A stretch of DNA of 64,000 bases from positions 348,903 through 412,902 of the forward strand of contig CAWALU010000014.1 in assembly GCA_963782985.1 (NCBI GenBank), read 5' to 3'. The first letter of the stretch is position 1. The number at the start of each line of letters is the position of its first letter. The position numbers were made by a program, and so were the translations under genes. Below the pieces are notes generated by a model. That model ran no database searches and was not told where the DNA came from. It saw only the letters and a list, made by a program, of their open reading frames with translations. Positions 53,222 to 63,635 of the stretch are shown here, in pieces. This stretch comes from CAVSWT01 sp963782985. GTDB lineage: Bacteria > Bacteroidota > Ignavibacteria > Ignavibacteriales > Ignavibacteriaceae.

Positions 53222-53800
53222 TTAAAGCGTCTCGATTAATTTTTTATACAATTTTGATAAAGGCAAACCAACTACATTATAATAGCATCCATTTATTTTA
53301 CTAACGAACACCGCTCCAAAATCATCTTGAATTCCATAAGCGCCTGCTTTATCCATCGGGCTGCCGCTTGCAACATATTCTTTAATTTCATTGTTTGATA
53401 ACTCTCTAAACGTTACGGCGGTTTTTTCGTAATCATTTACCTGTTTAGAATTTTGAAAATTAAAAATAGAAAATCCCGTGTAAACAAAATGAGTTTTTCC
53501 GCTCAGTAATTTTAAAATTCTTAAAGCGTCTTTTTTATTTTTTGGTTTGCCTAAAATATGATTATCGAATGCAACAATCGTGTCGGCTGTAATTATTATT
53601 CCTTTGCTTACTTTTAATTTTGCCGCTTCCATTTTTTCAAGCGAAATTCTTTTTACAATTTGAACAGGGCTTTCGTTAAGTTTTATTTTTTCTTCGGAGT
53701 TGATTTTTAAAACTTCAAACTGTAAACCAATTTGTTCTAATAATTTTTTTCTTCTGGGAGAAGATGAAGCGAGATAAATTTTTTGATCAGTTTTAATCAT
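53222..53800 (-). CDS. Maf-family nucleotide pyrophosphatase
   Basis: 192 residues. The signature SSSPRRKKLLEQIGLQFEV at the start, KMEAAK, TADTIVAFDNHILGKPKN (catalytic Asp) and SGKTHFVYTGFSI are as in Maf/YhdE enzymes, which hydrolyse modified or canonical NTPs and are linked to cell division. Overlaps the spoIID gene by eight bases. Confidence 0.95.
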   Translation of the reverse strand: MIKTDQKIYLASSSPRRKKLLEQIGLQFEVLKINSEEKIKLNESPVQIVKRISLEKMEAAKLKVSKGIIITADTIVAFDNHILGKPKNKKDALRILKLLSGKTHFVYTGFSIFNFQNSKQVNDYEKTAVTFRELSNNEIKEYVASGSPMDKAGAYGIQDDFGAVFVSKINGCYYNVVGLPLSKLYKKLIETL

Positions 53801-55028
53801 TTAATATTTCAACCCTTGTGTCGGGAAAATAATGAGATAAAATATCTTTGTAATTAATCCCTTTTTTTGATAAGCCAATTGCTCCCCACTGGCATAGCCC
53901 CACGCCGTGTCCGTAACCTTTGCCTTCTATAATAATTTTATCATCTGTTTGCGTAACCTTAAAATTTGAACTGTATAAAATTCCGTTGTTAGAATTTCTA
54001 ATTATGCTTCTAATATTATTTCCAAAAATAGATTTTTTTTTATTTGTCCCTGATTGTGAATAATTTATTTCTAACTCGTTTATTCTACCCGATTCAAATC
54101 GGCTTTTAACTTTTAAATTTTCAATTAAGATATTTTTTGTGTTAATGAGTTTTGCGGAAAATAATTTATCAATTAAATCATCATTTGAAAAAGTAAATTC
54201 CCAATTAAACTTTGGAGAAATAGAACAGTTTGCCGGACTCCCGTCTTTCACAGAAATTAGATATGGAATATGATTTTTACTAAAAACATTTTCAGCGTCT
54301 TCTGTGTAACCCCCGCAAGTTGAATGATAATAAATTACAGCAGGCTTATCATCATAAGTTAGAATCATATTTTTAGTTTCATTTACAATTTTGTTAATCA
54401 AATTATTTTCCCGCGCCGCGCCGCTATAAACCTGATCCCGCACATCACAAAAAACATCAAAGTTTTTGGATTTATTTATTTTTGTTAAAGCATAAGTTCT
54501 TGCGCAGATAGTAAATGCTTTAAGCGCTTCATTGTAATTGGTACCATCGCCTAAAGGCATTTCCGAAGGTATAACTCCCTTTAAATATTGATCTAATTCT
54601 AACTCATTAATTATTTGTAGAGCATCATCTTCGGTCCGAATTTTTATTACGCCTCGATAAATTTTTCTTTTAAAACTAATTATTTTTTTTGAATCAGCGC
54701 TAACTATAGTAAACTCTTTGCCATAAAATTTTTTACTATTAAAATTTAAAAAGAGTTTACTTTTATCGGAATGAACTTCGACTATCTGTTTGGGTTTAAT
54801 ATTTAGTTCGGTCTTATTATCGATTTTAATTATTACAGGATTATCGAAACTAAAATTAAAAGATTTTTTTTCTTCAGAAATTAAAGCTCTAATTTTATTG
54901 CCGGTTGAAGTTTGTTCATACCTAATTTCTTTTTCATCATCTTCCTTTGCAAATCTTTTTGAAGGAGCGCAGGAATTAAAATAAAGCAACAGGATTACGG
55001 AAAGGATTAAAGCAGAAAGTTTATTCAT
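53793..55028 (-). CDS. SpoIID/LytB-domain lipoprotein
   Basis: 411 residues with a lipoprotein signal (LLLYFNSC, Cys19). The SpoIID domain shows YLKGVIPSEMP (conserved Glu), ARTYALTKI, YHSTCGGYTEDAENVF and GYGHGVGLCQWGA. SpoIID cuts the glycan strands of peptidoglycan lacking stem peptides; outside spore formers it is thought to act in cell-wall turnover. First gene of the spoIID-maf-flippase group. Confidence 0.9.
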   Translation of the reverse strand: MNKLSALILSVILLLYFNSCAPSKRFAKEDDEKEIRYEQTSTGNKIRALISEEKKSFNFSFDNPVIIKIDNKTELNIKPKQIVEVHSDKSKLFLNFNSKKFYGKEFTIVSADSKKIISFKRKIYRGVIKIRTEDDALQIINELELDQYLKGVIPSEMPLGDGTNYNEALKAFTICARTYALTKINKSKNFDVFCDVRDQVYSGAARENNLINKIVNETKNMILTYDDKPAVIYYHSTCGGYTEDAENVFSKNHIPYLISVKDGSPANCSISPKFNWEFTFSNDDLIDKLFSAKLINTKNILIENLKVKSRFESGRINELEINYSQSGTNKKKSIFGNNIRSIIRNSNNGILYSSNFKVTQTDDKIIIEGKGYGHGVGLCQWGAIGLSKKGINYKDILSHYFPDTRVEILND

Positions 55029-55132
55029 ATTGAAAATAAAAATAATTCAAAAATGAATAAATAAAAAAAAGAAAATTTTTGAGGATGTTAAAAGATTTGA
55101 AAATCTGAATTGACTTAAGTAGGGGAACGAAA

Positions 55133-55534
55133 TTATCGGAACAAAGCTTTAATGCTACCCCAGGTTCGCTTGTAGCCTGAAACTAATGGAGCGACTGTAA
55201 TTTCATTTGAATGACTAATTTTTCCGTTGGTTTCAACAATTGCTATGCGGTAGTAAAAAACAATGTCGTTGGTTTTATAAGCCGAGCGGTCCACAAATTC
55301 ATAAAAAGAATTATCGCCTTTCGAATCGACCTTTGCAACTTCAACAAAATCGGCGGTTCCGCTTCTTCGTTCAATTGCAAAATGATCCATGTTTGATTCT
55401 TCTTGTGTCCTCCATTGAATTTTTACGTCTCCCGATTCAGATCTTCCCTGCACATCATAAATGTATGCGCCCGCAAACGCAGTAGAAAAAAGAATAACAA
55501 TAAAAAGAAGAATTTTGGTATAACTTATTTTCAT
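55133..55534 (-). CDS. small exported Ig/fibronectin-like protein
   Basis: 133 residues from MKISYTKILLFIVILFSTAF (signal peptide; ATG at 55532-55534); a longer frame from 55573 would add 13 unlikely residues. The mature part is a single beta-sandwich: SGDVKIQWRTQEESNMDHFA, IERRSGTADFVEV, FYEFVDRSAYKTND, VFYYRIAIVETNGKI, a pattern common in exported proteins of Bacteroidota. No sorting domain, no enzymatic motif. Function unknown. Confidence 0.75.
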   Translation of the reverse strand: MKISYTKILLFIVILFSTAFAGAYIYDVQGRSESGDVKIQWRTQEESNMDHFAIERRSGTADFVEVAKVDSKGDNSFYEFVDRSAYKTNDIVFYYRIAIVETNGKISHSNEITVAPLVSGYKRTWGSIKALFR

Positions 55535-55573
55535 GGTCAAAATATATATTTCTAATAATATAATGTCAAGCAA

Positions 55574-55983
55574 AGCTATATAAAAAACAAAACTGTTAAT
55601 TTCCTTTTCTATTAAAACTCTTTTTTTGCGAATCTAAGAAACAAATTGAGTACTATTTTTTAAGCCTCTTTTGCAAACAGTCTTTAAGAGGATTAGAGAG
55701 CTGCAGCAAATAAATACTTCATTCATTTAACAATTTTCTAATATTTATCTTCTCAATACGAAATGAAATTTATAAAAATTATTAAGTTTTGTTTCTCTTA
55801 CTTATTTTAATATTTTAGTAACAAAAGAACTCAAAGTATAACACAAACATCTCGCTCTATTAATCATCATATTAATTAATAGGTATTGCTTTACTATTGT
55901 GCAAAGTGAATTTTTGTAAATCTTAAATACTAAAACAGTTCTATAAAATTTATTTAATCATCAACAAACAAACAGGAGGAACT
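55574..55983. other. non-coding gap upstream of the 860-residue T9SS protein
   Basis: About 410 AT-rich bases between divergent genes. It ends in a very strong ribosome binding site, AGGAGG (55973-55978 approximately), six bases before the ATG at 55984, which suggests high expression of the secreted protein. TTAAGTTTTG near 55783 loosely resembles a Bacteroidota -7 box but is not close to consensus. Confidence 0.5.
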
Positions 55984-58566
55984 ATGAAGCCAGTTAGGCT
56001 TTTATTACCATTGTTTCTGATCAGTTTTTTAATTTTGGGTCTCCAGCAGCAAACGCTGGCAGACGTTTTTGCTCATAATGTAAGAATCACACAAGCAGAT
56101 ATCGAAGCTCCATTTGACGGCAACTTTGCCGACGGCACTAACGCTGCGGTTAGGTTTACTCTTAGCGATAAAGCTGACACAGTAAAAGTAATGATTTATG
56201 ACGGAACAAAAACTTTAATCAGAACTATAACTGCCCTTAATTATATGCAAGGCGATACTTCGGTGGTATGGGACGGTAAAGACGACGGAGATGCTGTAGT
56301 TGGAACGGGAACTTATTCTCTTTCAATTTATACTTCCAGCGCAGGCTATAATGATTATACTGAAATTTATTATGACGGCGGCAACGGATTGTCCACTCGC
56401 GGAGCCACCGTAATAAAATCTCAAAGCGTTAGAAATTTTGGTTTCCAATATGGAATTTGGAGCGGAATTATTAGAAGATACGCCAACGATGGAATGCCCT
56501 GGGGCGATGTCAAAGGCAATAATGAACTTGCGTCTCCGGAACTAATGCCCGATAGATATTCTCCCGAAGCAGATTCGATGGGGAATATTTATTTCTTAGG
56601 ATTTACTAATCATTGGGTTTACAGATTTAACGTCGATAATTTAGAGTTAGAAATTGTTGACTCAACTAGTATTAAGAATTCAGCGGTAGGAATTGGTATT
56701 AAAGGTAATGGCGACGACGCTTACTTAACTTTAGCTGCCGCTTCAAATATTTTTGGAGTGCAGTTAGCAAACGGAGTTAGTTCAGGGGCTACGGATACTT
56801 TAGTTAATGATCCCACTTATACTTTTTGGGATGTTACAGTTGGTCGCGGAACGATGATGTATGCAACTTATTTTCAAAGTGATGTAACGCTGCCAGGTGT
56901 AGCGGCTTTTGATATGAGTAAATTTACAGGAACTCCATTAACGTTGGCAGACGCTGATTGGACTGTTGTCGGCGACAGCGGAAGAGCAAACACACTTACT
57001 TATGATTTTGCTGATGATCCGGCAAACGATCTTATTTACTATACAATTGCACGCCGTAAATCCGGCGATGTTAACGCAATGCAAAATATTTATTCAATTA
57101 CTGATTTAAATGGCGCTCATACAAAATCTACGGTTTATGTTGATAAGCAAAACAACTTAACCCAATCGAGATCTGATGTAGCCGTAGATGCTGCTCATAA
57201 CATTGTTTACTTTGAAAATTCAAATGAAGAAAATGTTTTAATTTCACCCCCTACGGGTTATAACAGTTATACATATACGGCTCCTTTTAGTGAGATAAAA
57301 GTTTTCACTTCCGAAGATATAGCAGCTGTAAAAGTTGATGCTGATAACGATGGGAAACCAGATAGATTGGGCGAAACAGTAACTGTAACAGGTATTGTAA
57401 ATTCAATAAATTTTACAAAAAGCTCCAACTCAACAAGTTATTTTATTCAGGATTTAACGGGCGGAATTGATTTATTTAAAAGCGGCGATACTTCACGAGT
57501 TCTAAATATCGGCGATAGAGTATTGGTAACCGGCGTAGTTGCGTTTTACAATGGTACCACTGAATTAGAAATTGCTGATCTTGCAACCGATATAAATTTC
57601 TTAGACGCCGGCAATACAGTTACTGCTACGGTTGTTACGTTGGAAGAATTATTGGACAATTTCGAACAATATGAAAGCATGTATATTCAAGTGAAAGGTT
57701 TATCTAAAACTTCCGGAACCTGGCCTTCAAATAACAACGCAAGCATTACCTTATGGGATGCATATAACACTATTCTCTTACGAATAGATAAAGACACAAA
57801 TCTTGATGAAAATCCGGAACCGGCATACCCAATTAATGTGAAAGGTATTGCTACACAATTTACTTCTGTTGCTCCTTATAACGATGGATATCAAATTTCT
57901 CCAAACGCTTATTCGGATATCACAGCAAATGTAGCGGTTCCACCTTCAAAATATTTCTTTTTGGAATCCCCTGCTGACAGCACAGTAATATCTATTACTG
58001 ATTCTGCACAAGCTCTACAAGCAGTATGGAATAAAGCCATTGACTTAAATGGAGACGCAGTCATTTATCAATTTGTGCTGCTTAAAACTCCGCAGTTTGG
58101 TTCTGTTCCTTTAAATGATACCGTTTATAATTTTACAGGCGCAGACGCTCTAGGATGGATGGGCGGAAAAGATACGCTTGCTACAAGATGGACTGTAAAA
58201 TCAAAAGGAGCTGAAAGCACATTCTCAACCAGCGTTGATACTTTTATGATTACATTCATAAATGATATTGTAGTTGGCGTTACAGAAAAATATATTCCTA
58301 AAACATTTTATGTGGATCAGAATTATCCGAATCCATTTAACCCCACCACCACTATTAATTTCGGATTGCCAAAGGAACAAATTGTTGATTTAAGAATTTA
58401 TAATATTCTTGGTCAGCAGGTAGCGGTATTAATTAATAATCAAACAAAATCTGCAGGCTCATATAACATTAATTTCAATGCGGCTAACCTTGCCAGCGGA
58501 ACTTATATTTATAGATTAACCTCAGGTAAAAACGTTGTTACAAAGAAAATGGTATTATTGAAGTAA
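55984..58566 (+). CDS. exported 860-residue protein with FlgD-like Ig, propeller-like, OB-like and T9SS sorting domains
   Basis: Signal peptide (LLLPLFLISFLILGLQQQ), then a FlgD-type Ig-like domain near residues 35-125 (VMIYDGTKTLIRTI, VVWDGKDDGDAVVGTGTYSL). Residues about 180-430 look like a repetitive beta-propeller-type region (YSPEADSMGNIYFLGF; VAVDAAHNIVYFENSN). About 450-620 has two OB-like stretches (VTVTGIVNSINFTKSSNSTS, RVLVTGVVAFYNGTTELEIA). The end (about 775-860) is a T9SS sorting domain (NYPNPFNPTTTINFG, NLASGTYIYRL). No catalytic motif was recognised; it may bind the surface or matrix. Strong AGGAGG before the start and a good terminator after it suggest an abundant monocistronic product. 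Confidence 0.85.
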   Translation: MKPVRLLLPLFLISFLILGLQQQTLADVFAHNVRITQADIEAPFDGNFADGTNAAVRFTLSDKADTVKVMIYDGTKTLIRTITALNYMQGDTSVVWDGKDDGDAVVGTGTYSLSIYTSSAGYNDYTEIYYDGGNGLSTRGATVIKSQSVRNFGFQYGIWSGIIRRYANDGMPWGDVKGNNELASPELMPDRYSPEADSMGNIYFLGFTNHWVYRFNVDNLELEIVDSTSIKNSAVGIGIKGNGDDAYLTLAAASNIFGVQLANGVSSGATDTLVNDPTYTFWDVTVGRGTMMYATYFQSDVTLPGVAAFDMSKFTGTPLTLADADWTVVGDSGRANTLTYDFADDPANDLIYYTIARRKSGDVNAMQNIYSITDLNGAHTKSTVYVDKQNNLTQSRSDVAVDAAHNIVYFENSNEENVLISPPTGYNSYTYTAPFSEIKVFTSEDIAAVKVDADNDGKPDRLGETVTVTGIVNSINFTKSSNSTSYFIQDLTGGIDLFKSGDTSRVLNIGDRVLVTGVVAFYNGTTELEIADLATDINFLDAGNTVTATVVTLEELLDNFEQYESMYIQVKGLSKTSGTWPSNNNASITLWDAYNTILLRIDKDTNLDENPEPAYPINVKGIATQFTSVAPYNDGYQISPNAYSDITANVAVPPSKYFFLESPADSTVISITDSAQALQAVWNKAIDLNGDAVIYQFVLLKTPQFGSVPLNDTVYNFTGADALGWMGGKDTLATRWTVKSKGAESTFSTSVDTFMITFINDIVVGVTEKYIPKTFYVDQNYPNPFNPTTTINFGLPKEQIVDLRIYNILGQQVAVLINNQTKSAGSYNINFNAANLASGTYIYRLTSGKNVVTKKMVLLK

Positions 58567-58589
58567 TAATCATTTTCGTTTATATTTTA

Positions 58590-58617
58590 AGCCGGACAAT
58601 TAGTCCGGCTTTTTTAT
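58590..58617 (+). terminator. intrinsic terminator after the 860-residue protein
   Basis: Perfect stem AGCCGGAC/GTCCGGCT with loop AATTA (58590-58610) followed by TTTTTATTT on the plus strand, 24 bases after the stop codon. Confidence 0.92.
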
Positions 58618-58642
58618 TTACTATTATATTTTTTAAAAATCT

Positions 58643-59422
58643 ATGAGTACATATCAAAAAATAAAAAATATTATTGAACGCAATGACAGCAAGGCTGGGA
58701 ACATATTTGATATTATTGTTCAATCGCTGATTATAGTTTCCATAATAAGTTTTACCATTGAAACCATTCCTGGTTTGCCGCCGAGTGTAACCCACTATCT
58801 TTCCATAATAGAAGTTATTTCCGTTCTTATTTTTACGGTTGAATATATTCTTAGAATTATTGTGTCTGACCGTCCATTAAAATTTATTTTTAGCTTTTTG
58901 GGTATTATAGATTTGATAGCCATACTTCCCTTCTATATTGCTTCCGGAATTGATTTAAGATCGATTAGAGTTTTTAGATTATTTAGATTGATTAGAGTTT
59001 TTAAATTGTTCCGATACAGCAAAGCCGCCAAAAGATACAAACTCGCTTTTGCTTTAATAAGGCACGAGCTTATGATATTTTTTGCCGCTTCATTTTTTTT
59101 ACTTTACTTATCTTCAGTCGGCATTTATTATTTTGAAAACCCGGCTCAGCCTGTGCAATTCAAATCGGTTTTTCATTGTATGTGGTGGGCGGTTACAACT
59201 TTAACTACTATCGGGTATGGAAATATTTATCCTATTACCGCTGGCGGAAAAATTTTTACTTCATTAATTGTTTTTATTGGATTAGGATTGATTGCTGTGC
59301 CTACCGGATTATTTGCGTCCGCATTAACAAGATGTATTCAAGTTGAAGATGAGCGTATGAAAGTTCGAAGCGATGATAGAAAGGATTCCGATGCAAAATC
59401 GGACGATAGTTTGTGGAGCTAA
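58643..59422 (+). CDS. voltage-gated potassium channel (VIC superfamily)
   Basis: 259 residues with six membrane segments. The S4 helix carries regular arginines (RVFRLFRLIRVFKLF), and the pore loop before S6 has the K+ filter TTLTTIGYGNIYP. After S6 (FTSLIVFIGLGLIAVPTGLF) a short charged cytoplasmic tail follows, without an RCK/NAD domain. It sits after a terminator, so it has its own promoter in the 76-base gap. Converges on the broken di-haem gene at 59463. Confidence 0.93.
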   Translation: MSTYQKIKNIIERNDSKAGNIFDIIVQSLIIVSIISFTIETIPGLPPSVTHYLSIIEVISVLIFTVEYILRIIVSDRPLKFIFSFLGIIDLIAILPFYIASGIDLRSIRVFRLFRLIRVFKLFRYSKAAKRYKLAFALIRHELMIFFAASFFLLYLSSVGIYYFENPAQPVQFKSVFHCMWWAVTTLTTIGYGNIYPITAGGKIFTSLIVFIGLGLIAVPTGLFASALTRCIQVEDERMKVRSDDRKDSDAKSDDSLWS

Positions 59423-59462
59423 TAAGATTACAATTTTATAAAAAAAAATTACGAATAGTTAT

Positions 59463-60798
59463 TTACAATGATTTTAAAAGCGTTATTAACGCTTTTCTTT
59501 CGGTAATATTTAAGTTCATAAATTTATCTTTAGATTGTTTCCCTTCCCCATCATGCCATAATATTGCTTCTTCTAAACTTCTTGCTCTGCCATCATGCAA
59601 AAACGAAGAATGACCGTTTACAATTTCAATTAATCCAATTCCCCATAACGCAGGCGTTTTCCACTCTGAACCGGCGGCTTTAAAATCTGGACGATTATCA
59701 GCTAAACCTTTGCCCATATCATGCAAAAGCAAATCCGTGTAAGGATGAATAGTTTGATTACTCAATTCAACTAACTCAGAATGAGTTCCGGTTTCAAGTT
59801 TTGTAACATGACAAGAATTGCAGCCTAATTGATTAAACAAAGATTTACCTAATTTAACATCAGCGTTATTATAATTGCGGCGGGCTGGCACTGCTAAAGT
59901 TTGAACATACAAAACTACATCATTTAAAATATCCTGGGAAATTTCCGGATCATCATTTAATGTATCACAATTATTACTACCGTAACAACTTTCTAACGGA
60001 AAGTAAGGAGATGTAATTCCTATGTCTTGGTTATATGCGGCGGCAGTTTGCTGAAGAAGGTTTGGCGCATTTGCCTTCCAACCAAATTTTCCGACTTCAT
60101 TTCTTTTATCTTTAACATTCCATACATAATTTACTTTGCCGGAAATTCCGTCCTGGTTTGAATCATATTCATCAGACATTGCAATAATATTCTCATCGCT
60201 GACCGCTTCAAGCAATCCTAATCCAAAAACAGAAGGCGCAACTCTGGGCGATAGTAAAACATCATTTCCCAAATTTCCATTTAAAATATAATCAGGATTT
60301 CTTAAGAAATAGCTTGTCATGGGATAAGTTCCCTCAATTTCAGAATGATTAATAGTTACATTTCCTTCGGGCTGATAACCAACTCTGGCTTTATTCTGAA
60401 GCTGCGTGCCATAAGTTGATATTGGCTTTGGTCCTCCGAATTCATTTTCTCCCTCAGAACTAATTCTAAAAAGCATAGCTTCATTTGTTCCACTCTGTCC
60501 TCTTCCGTCGCTAACATGACAATTGATGCAACTGTTGCTTTGAACAAAGGACCCAAACCCGGGTTTATTTTTGATGGTGATTTAACAAAAGATTGCTCAA
60601 ATTGTAAATCGCCTCTTAAATGCTTTGCAAGAGTTTCGGGAGAAAGAGTTCAGGGAGCGGGAAGCGAAAATGCCGTACTGCCATTGGCAAAAGTTGTTAA
60701 ATCGCCTCCCGAAAGGATATCATTTTCTTCATCGGAATTAGCAGGCTCAACATTATTTTCTTTACAGAATGTAAAAGAAAAACGGAAAAGCTAATCAT
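59463..60798 (-). pseudogene. di-haem thiol-oxidoreductase-like (DUF1111) gene, frameshifted
   Basis: The intact 3' part (59463 to about 60540) encodes the catalytic region with haem motif CINCH (only in the frame continuous with the 3' part), CNSCH, and the C-terminal HSSFLHDGRARSLEEAILWH segment of the DHOR family. Upstream, the family's N-terminal part (GGDLTTFANGSTAFSLPAP, SPETLAKHLRGDL, NPGLGP) lies in a second frame, shifted near 60546 at a T-run, with a TGA after LPAP and a further shift in the signal peptide region. Intact relatives are periplasmic di-haem enzymes often next to imelysin genes, as here. Gene inactive unless the indels are sequencing errors. Confidence 0.8.
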
Positions 60799-60839
60799 AA
60801 TTAAAAATGAAAAATATTTAATGTAGTATCGCGTTAATA

Positions 60840-61903
60840 TTATTTCGATATTAAAGGTTTCAAATCTTTTTCTAAAGTTTCAAACAATTCATTGCAAGCG
60901 TCTATTAAAGCCACGAATTTGAATATCGGCATTTGAAATTATTTCTAAATGGCGCTGGAATGTTAGAGATTTTTTGAAGAACGTTATTAATTTCATTTTA
61001 AAATTTTATTATTTAAATCTGAATTTTTAGATTTTACATATTCATCCAATCCAACGCCGTCAATTTCATAATTTCCTGTATAAACATTTTTTATACTTTC
61101 TATATTATTTGTGAAATCATTTAATGAATTCCAACTAAATTGAGATTCTACAGCTAATACATTTTTAGTAACATATGGTTCGCTAATTTTTCCATTACCA
61201 ACTTCATCTGCAATTGCGCTCATGCCCCTCAACTATTTGTAAAACGGCTTGAGTTTTTGAGAGTTATACCTGTGCCCTGATTTGCCGGCATTTTTAAAAT
61301 CATCGCCAAAACCGGAAATCCATTCCTGATAAATATTATCAGCGTCTTCAGCCAACACAACTGAAGCGGAAAATAAATATTCTCTTTCTCTTGCGGATAA
61401 AGTAGAAATGCTTCTGTTTTGTCCATTACTAAAAAGAAAATATTCTAATGTATGATATCCTCGTAAGGAATAGCCTAAACCATTCCTAATAAAATCCGGC
61501 GTAAGTGTAAAGCCGCTATTAATAACACTCTGCAATTGAGCTTCATCCAATGGCCAGGTATCCATTGACGGGTCTAAAGATAAAAATGAAACTGGCCCGA
61601 ATAAAAATCCTTCGTTTGTTTCCCATGGTTGGCGCGCCTTTTCCCATGCTTCTGCGGCTGCATCAAGGCTTGCTTGGGTTGTGTCGTTCATTAAAACTTC
61701 GCACGCATTTTTTAAAGTTACGATTTGTTTTTCAAATCCAAATAAGTTGCAATAACTACATTATCCACATAACTGTTTATAGTTAAGCTATAATCATAAT
61801 TTGCGGGTTGATTTATGGTTTCATCTTCTTTTGAGCACCCGCTAAAAAATATTAGTATGCTTAAAATGATTTTTAATAGTTTTGTAAATATTTGAAGTAT
61901 CAT
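60840..61903 (-). pseudogene. imelysin (M75, EfeO/IrpA-like) lipoprotein gene, frameshifted
   Basis: Start and end are visible: MILQIFTKLLKIILSILIFF then SGC (lipoprotein Cys) and a C-terminus FVALIDACNELFETLEKDLK ending at the TAA 60840-60842. The imelysin GxHxxE motif is present as GYHTLEYF, with AEAWEKARQPWE upstream. At least five breaks separate these parts, near 61727 (A-run), 61253 (A-run), 61227 (G-run), 60996 and 60920. Imelysins bind iron or haem in the periplasm. It starts 12 bases after the porin remnant and is followed by the DHOR remnant, so the three were one operon. Confidence 0.8.
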
Positions 61904-61915
61904 TCTAACCTTTCA

Positions 61916-63171
61916 TTATAGTTTGAAAAAAGTAGTATTGTATGAAGCGCCTAAGCCTATTGTATGTTCAGTATTAAAATTTTCATTGTCTACTTTTCGC
62001 GATGAGTAATCAAGTTTTATGTTTATTTGATCATCCCAAATGAGATTAAAACCAAAACTTGGCAGATTGATCTTTTAAACCTTGGATTGGCAAAAATTCC
62101 ATTTTTAACTTTTTCCATTGAATTGTAATATTCATATCTAAAAAAGGATAAAGTTTATAAGCGGACGGAATTAAAAATAAATTTGAAATGTTATAGCCGC
62201 CTTCTGCATAATAGAATAAAGCGTTTTTTGCTACTGGAGTTCTTGGATTTTGTGTGTTTACGGATAACCTTGCATTGCGTTGGCTAATTATATCAGAATT
62301 TTTTAGATAGCCATAAACATAATTGCCGCGTAAAATTATTTGATTGTTATCATACTCAAAATGAGTTCCTAATATTGTAAGGTTGCCATCAAATCCTTCC
62401 ATATCTTCCGGCTTAGGTCTGTTGTCTGCGCTGTTTCCAAAATAAACAGCGCCGCCGACTAAAAGATTATTTACGCCAACATAATCAAGCCTAAAAACAG
62501 AAGCTAAATTAGTAGCTTTAACTTGCTCAAACTTAGTTTGATAACCTCCCGCTATCCATTTTTCAGACGAAAAGCCGCTGGCATCAAGACCGTTAACTAA
62601 AGCCGCTCGATATTTAAAATTATAAATACTCCCAAATACTTCTAAGCCAGTTTCTGTCCAGATAGATGGAAGAAGCATTTGTTCTGATTGCGGGCGAACG
62701 GTTGCAAAATAATCTGATGGTTCATGCTTCCGATTTAATAGTGTTATAGGAATTGGAAACCTTCCAAATCTTAAAGAAAAAAGATTTGAAAATTTTTTAT
62801 TAATGAAAAATTCTTCAATTACAACCTCTCCGCCTTTTTCAGACTCAAATTCATATTCTCCGAACTCTTCGTACTCTAATTCCAAATATAGTGACCTGTG
62901 CCAAGATGTTCAAATTCAATTTCTGCTTCAACATATAAGTCGTCTAAAAAATTATATTTTAATTCAAATGTAACTCTTGGAATATCCATTATAGCTCTGT
63001 TTTCATTTTTAGAGCCATTAAGTGTAGCGCGTTGATTTTGCCCGTAATCAAAATGCTGATATAAAATTTCTCCATAAGAGGAAAGTGAAAAATTATTTGA
63101 ATTTGTCCTGATTGTGAATAAAGAATTCCTAAACTCGAAAGTAGAAAAAGTGTAAAAATATTCCGCATCAT
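61916..63171 (-). pseudogene. outer-membrane porin-like gene, frameshifted
   Basis: A signal peptide (MMRNIFTLFLLSSLGILYSQ) is followed, in a second frame, by NNFSLSSYGEILYQHFDYG and YNFLDDLYVEAEIEFEHLG, then in a third frame by a long intact barrel-like part (FINKKFSNLFSLRFGRFPIP, ending FWF at 62046), and the true C-terminus NLIWDDQINIKLDYSSRKVD to SYNTTFFKL in yet another frame, stop at 61916. The SLRFGRFPIP and alternating strand pattern resemble the porins of the phosphate-selective/OprO type. Breaks lie near 63098, 62886 and 62057. First gene of the porin-imelysin-DHOR cassette. Confidence 0.75.
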
Positions 63172-63413
63172 TTTTTAAAGTTTTTATTTTGAAATAAATA
63201 GAAGAAGTTATTTTTATTAAGATTAAATCCTAATAGCAAATAAAAGATTTTTTATTCTTAAATCCAAATAAAAAATAAATGTTTGAAAAATTATTAATGA
63301 GGAAAGTCAGGCATTTAAGAATTAGTTTATTTAATCCAATTTCTTAAAAAGAGATTAGTTAGTTAAGATAAGTTTCCCCTTTTAGATGATAACAATTTCT
63401 AAAGCCGAAATTG
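63172..63413. other. non-coding stretch between the porin remnant and tRNA-Ala
   Basis: About 240 AT-rich bases with no gene, repeat or terminator that could be recognised; it may hold the promoter of the porin-imelysin-DHOR cassette. Confidence 0.4.
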
Positions 63414-63486
63414 TGGAGCTAAGCGGGATCGAACCGCTGACCTTCCCGATGCCATCGGGACGCTCTCCCAGCTGAGCTATCGCCCC
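63414..63486 (-). tRNA. tRNA-Ala (GGC)
   Basis: D-arm GCTC..GAGC, anticodon stem TCCCG/CGGGA around ATGGCAT (anticodon GGC), T-arm AGCGG-TTCGATC-CCGCT. The acceptor GGGGCGA/TAGCTCC contains the G3-U70 pair that alanyl-tRNA synthetase needs; position 6-67 is a G-A mismatch. Discriminator A; CCA is not encoded. Confidence 0.92.
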
Positions 63487-63635
63487 AAATGATTTTTAAT
63501 AAAAGTTTATCGCTTAGAATTTAATACCCAAAAATTAACACTTTAAACTCACAAAATAAAATGATTATCTTAAACCTTTAATTTATATTTTTTTGATTTC
63601 AAAAAATAAATTTTATTTAATCTAATAAGAAAGTT

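Noticed and set aside
60630..60632. In-frame TGA in the di-haem gene as a selenocysteine or recoded codon
   Set aside because: There is no SECIS-like hairpin that I can see, the family has no Cys/Sec at this site, and several frameshifts in the same stretch point to indels or decay.
59463..63171. Programmed frameshifting in the porin, imelysin and di-haem genes
   Set aside because: There are far too many breaks, in different directions and at unrelated homopolymers, without slippery heptamers followed by stimulatory structures.
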